DNA from: Symbiodinium natans
Lineage: Eukaryota; Sar; Dinophyceae; Suessiales; Symbiodiniaceae
Direction of reading: 5' to 3'
Length of the DNA: 19,921 nt
NCBI GenBank assembly: GCA_905221605.1
Contig: CAJNDS010001409.1
Span: forward strand, 1-19,921
Shown here: positions 17,508 to 19,921 of the stretch, in pieces
Layout of the letters: every line of letters starts with the position of its first letter
How positions within the stretch are numbered: the stretch's first letter is position 1
Program-made: the position numbers and the translations under genes
Notes under the pieces: model-generated
Told to the model about the DNA's origin: nothing
The model's input: the letters and a program-made list of their open reading frames with translations, nothing else
The model's database searches: none

Positions 17508-18158
17508 TCAGGTGCTTTTTGGGATGTCCCTCAGGGCTGTAAACACCTGACCTTTGCCCTCTTGGTACTTGGTCTTCCCGCCTGGAGCCTGCTGGTTGCC
17601 GATCCTCACGTTGATGTTGCCCGAGAGCTTGCGAGCGTATTGGGAGAAGCTTCCATATCCATTCTGCCATCCGCCTGTGCCCGTGGAAAACAGGTGTGGG
17701 AAGAACTCCACGTCCATGTCGTCCGTGAGCTCCGAAGTGCTTCGGATTTTCTGCAGCTCCACAGTGTCCGCTCTGGGGGCTTTCAGCTCTTTGGGGATCA
17801 GGTACGTCATCTCTAGCCTGTCTTCCTTCTCTTCCATTGTTTCGACAGAGGCCGCTGCGTTTTTCGAGTGCTGCGCTTCGCCCCCCAAGGCCGAGGAGTG
17901 TGAGCCACCGGACTCCCCCGTTTGGCGCCCTTGGGAGGTTTCGCGGTCTGTCGTTGCCGCTGCGCTTGTACACGGCTGCACTTTTCCAGCGAGGATGATT
18001 TCCATTCTTGTTAAGGCTCCCTCCACTGCTGGGTTTGCCTGGTAGAGGCGGTGCTGCGCTTTCAGCTCTTGCAAGGCTTTGTGCAAGCAGTCTAGACGAG
18101 CTGGGGAAGCGGTCTTGCCCTGCACTCCTTCCACCAGGACAGTGCCATCTTCCTGGAG
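17508..18158 (-). pseudogene. Helitron Rep fragment embedded in satellite C, copy 2
   Basis: This is the duplicate of the fragment at 11210-11860, with the same 208-codon open frame (18134 to 17508), the same missing 27 residues and the same satellite junctions. I see two base differences within the frame, and both change an amino acid: Lys to Glu before FFPHLF, and Glu to Lys in HSENAAAS. The lack of other differences points to a recent duplication or to gene conversion. It lacks every catalytic motif of the full-length protein. Confidence 0.8.
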
Positions 18159-19921
18159 CCTTGTGTTTCTCCCCCTAATTGGGTCAGGATGTGATCAGGG
18201 CCTGTGTAAATGCAGCCAAGGAGCCTTGCGTTCCCCTCCCGAATTGGGTCGGGATGTGATCAGGGCCTGTGTAACTGCAGCCAAGGAGCCTTTGTATTCA
18301 CCTCCCTAATTGGGTCGGGATGTGATCAAGACCTGTGCGAAATGCAGCCAAGGTGCCTTGTGATTCTCCCTAATTGGGTCGGGATGTGATCAGGGCCTGT
18401 GTAAATGCAGCCAAGGAGCCTTGCATTCCCCTCCCAGGGCCTGTGTAAATGCAGCCAGGGAGCCTTGCATTGCCCTCCCTAAATGGGTCAGGATGTGATC
18501 AGGGTTTGTGTAAATGCAGCCAAGGAGCCTTGCATTCCCCTCCCTAATTGGGTCGGGATGTGACCAGGGCCTGTTTGAATGCAGCCAAGGAGCCTTGGCA
18601 TTCCCCTCCCTAATTGGGTCGGGATGTGATCAGGGCCTGTGTAAAGGCAGCCAAGGAGCCTTGCATTCCCCTCCCTAATTGGGTCGGGATGTGATCAGGG
18701 CCTGTGTGAATGCTGCCAAGGAGCCTTTGTATTTACCTCCCTAATTGATCAAGGGCTGTGTAAATGCAGCCAAGGTCCGGATGTGGTGTGACTGCAGCCA
18801 AGGAGCCTTGCATTCCCTTCCCGAATTGGGTCCGGATGTGATCAGGGCCTGTGTGACTGCAGCCAAGAAGCATTGCATTCCCTTCCCTAATTGGGTCGGG
18901 ATGTGATCAAGGGCTGTGTAAATGCAGCCAAGGAGCCTTTGTATTTACCTTCCTAATTGGGTCGGGAGGTGATCAAGGGCTGTGTAAATGCAGCCAAGGA
19001 GCCTTGTGTTTCTCTCCCTAATTGGATCAGGATGTGATCAGGGCCTGTGTAAATGCAGCCAAGTAGCCTTGCGTTCCCCTCCCGAATTGGGTCGGGATGT
19101 GATCAGGGCCTGTGTAACTGCAGCCAAGGAGCCTTTGTATTCACCTCCCTAATTGGGTCGGGATGTGATCAAGACCTGTGTAAATGCAGCCAAGGAGCCT
19201 TGTGATTCTCCCTAATTGGGTCGGGATGTGATCAGGGCCTCTGTAAATGCAGCCAAGGAGCCTTGCATTCCCCTCCCAGGGCCTGTGTAAATGCAGCCAG
19301 GGAGCCTTGCATTGCCCTCCCTAAATGGGTCAGGATGTGATCAGGTTTTGTGTAAATGCAGCCAAGGAGCCTTGCATTCCCCTCCCTAATTGGGTCGGGA
19401 TGTGACCAGGGCCTGTTTGAATGCAGCCAAGGTGCCTTGGCATTCCCCTCCCTAATTGGGTCGGGATGTGATCAGGGCCTGTGTAAATGCAGCCAAGGAG
19501 CCTTGCATTCCCCTCCCTAATTGGGTCGGGATGTGATCAGGGCCTGTGTGAATGCTGCCAAGGAGCCTTTGTATTGACCTCCCTAATTGGGTCGGGATGT
19601 GATCAAGGGCTGTGTAAATGCAGCCAAGGAGCCTTGTGTTTCTCTCCCTAATTGGGTCAGCCTGTGTAAATGCAGCCAAGGAGCCTTGCATTCCCCTCCC
19701 GAATTTGGTCGGGATGTGATCAGGGCCTGTGTAACTGCAGCCAAGGAGCCTTTGTATTCACCTCCCTAATTGGGTCGGGATGTGATCAAGCCCTGTGTAA
19801 ATGCAGCCAAGGAGCCTTGTGATTCTCCCTAATTGGGTCGGGATGTGATCAGGGCCTGTGAAAATGCTGCCAAGGAGGCTTGTGTTCATCTCCCTAATTG
19901 GGTCGGGATGTGATCAGGGCC
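18159..19921 (+). repeat. Satellite C, right block, about 27 copies to the window edge
   Basis: Same 65 bp monomers and same order of variants as 11861-13624, including the TGCGAAATGCAG unit, the truncated CCCAGGGCC unit, the fused AAGGTCCGGATGTGG unit and the third-block start near 19634. No gene is seen. Confidence 0.95.

Larger units (their letters stand above)
17085..19921 (+). repeat. Segmental duplication, copy 2, running off the window
   Basis: This is a direct copy of 10793-13624 in the same orientation. The left breakpoint is sharp: Josephin sequence ends and satellite C begins at CCCAAGGAGCC. Copy-specific changes are small, for example the different sequence of the damaged unit near 17310 and GTGTGACTGCAG near 18850 in place of GTGTGAATGCAG. 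Confidence 0.9.

Overview
The window looks like a subtelomeric or otherwise repeat-rich stretch of a eukaryotic genome. A dinoflagellate (Symbiodiniaceae-like) is the best guess. The reasons are a long run of TTTAGGG-type telomeric repeats, GC-rich and apparently intron-poor coding sequence, an intact Helitron Rep/helicase reading frame, satellite arrays making up more than half of the window, and a possible relict spliced-leader sequence. Other alveolates and plants also use TTTAGGG, so the assignment is inference. No bacterial operon, rRNA, tRNA or CRISPR array is visible.

Layout, left to right. (1) 1-4817, minus strand: one uninterrupted reading frame of at least 1605 codons for a Helitron replication initiator/helicase. 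It runs off the left edge with no stop codon. Near its N-terminus it carries about seven 32-residue charged repeats. (2) 4818-6660: a possible upstream exon (5025-5660), a broken reading frame with one in-frame TAG (5939-6415), and two related 120-150 bp segments. (3) 6664-10428: satellite A (62 bp monomer) with satellite B (57/62 bp) nested inside it. (4) 10430-14700: satellite C (65 bp), interrupted by a roughly 650 bp fragment of a Helitron Rep gene. (5) 14849-15241: a telomeric TTTAGGG array, followed by G/T-rich sequence and an AT-rich block of diverged 53-64 bp repeats. (6) 16679-17086: the C-terminal part of a Josephin-type deubiquitinase, minus strand, cut off where satellite C resumes. 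(7) 17085-19921: a direct duplicate of 10793-13624 that includes the Rep fragment.

The main conclusions are these. The Helitron at the left is potentially autonomous, because its HUH, two-tyrosine and helicase motifs are present as far as the window shows. A related, internally deleted Rep fragment has become part of a satellite array and been copied with it. Satellites A, B and C, although they look different, align in one register and appear to be one repeat family, with B intermediate between A and C. The telomeric array is interstitial, with the same satellite in the same orientation on both sides, so it marks either a past chromosome-end event or an assembly join. All convincing coding sequence is on the minus strand.
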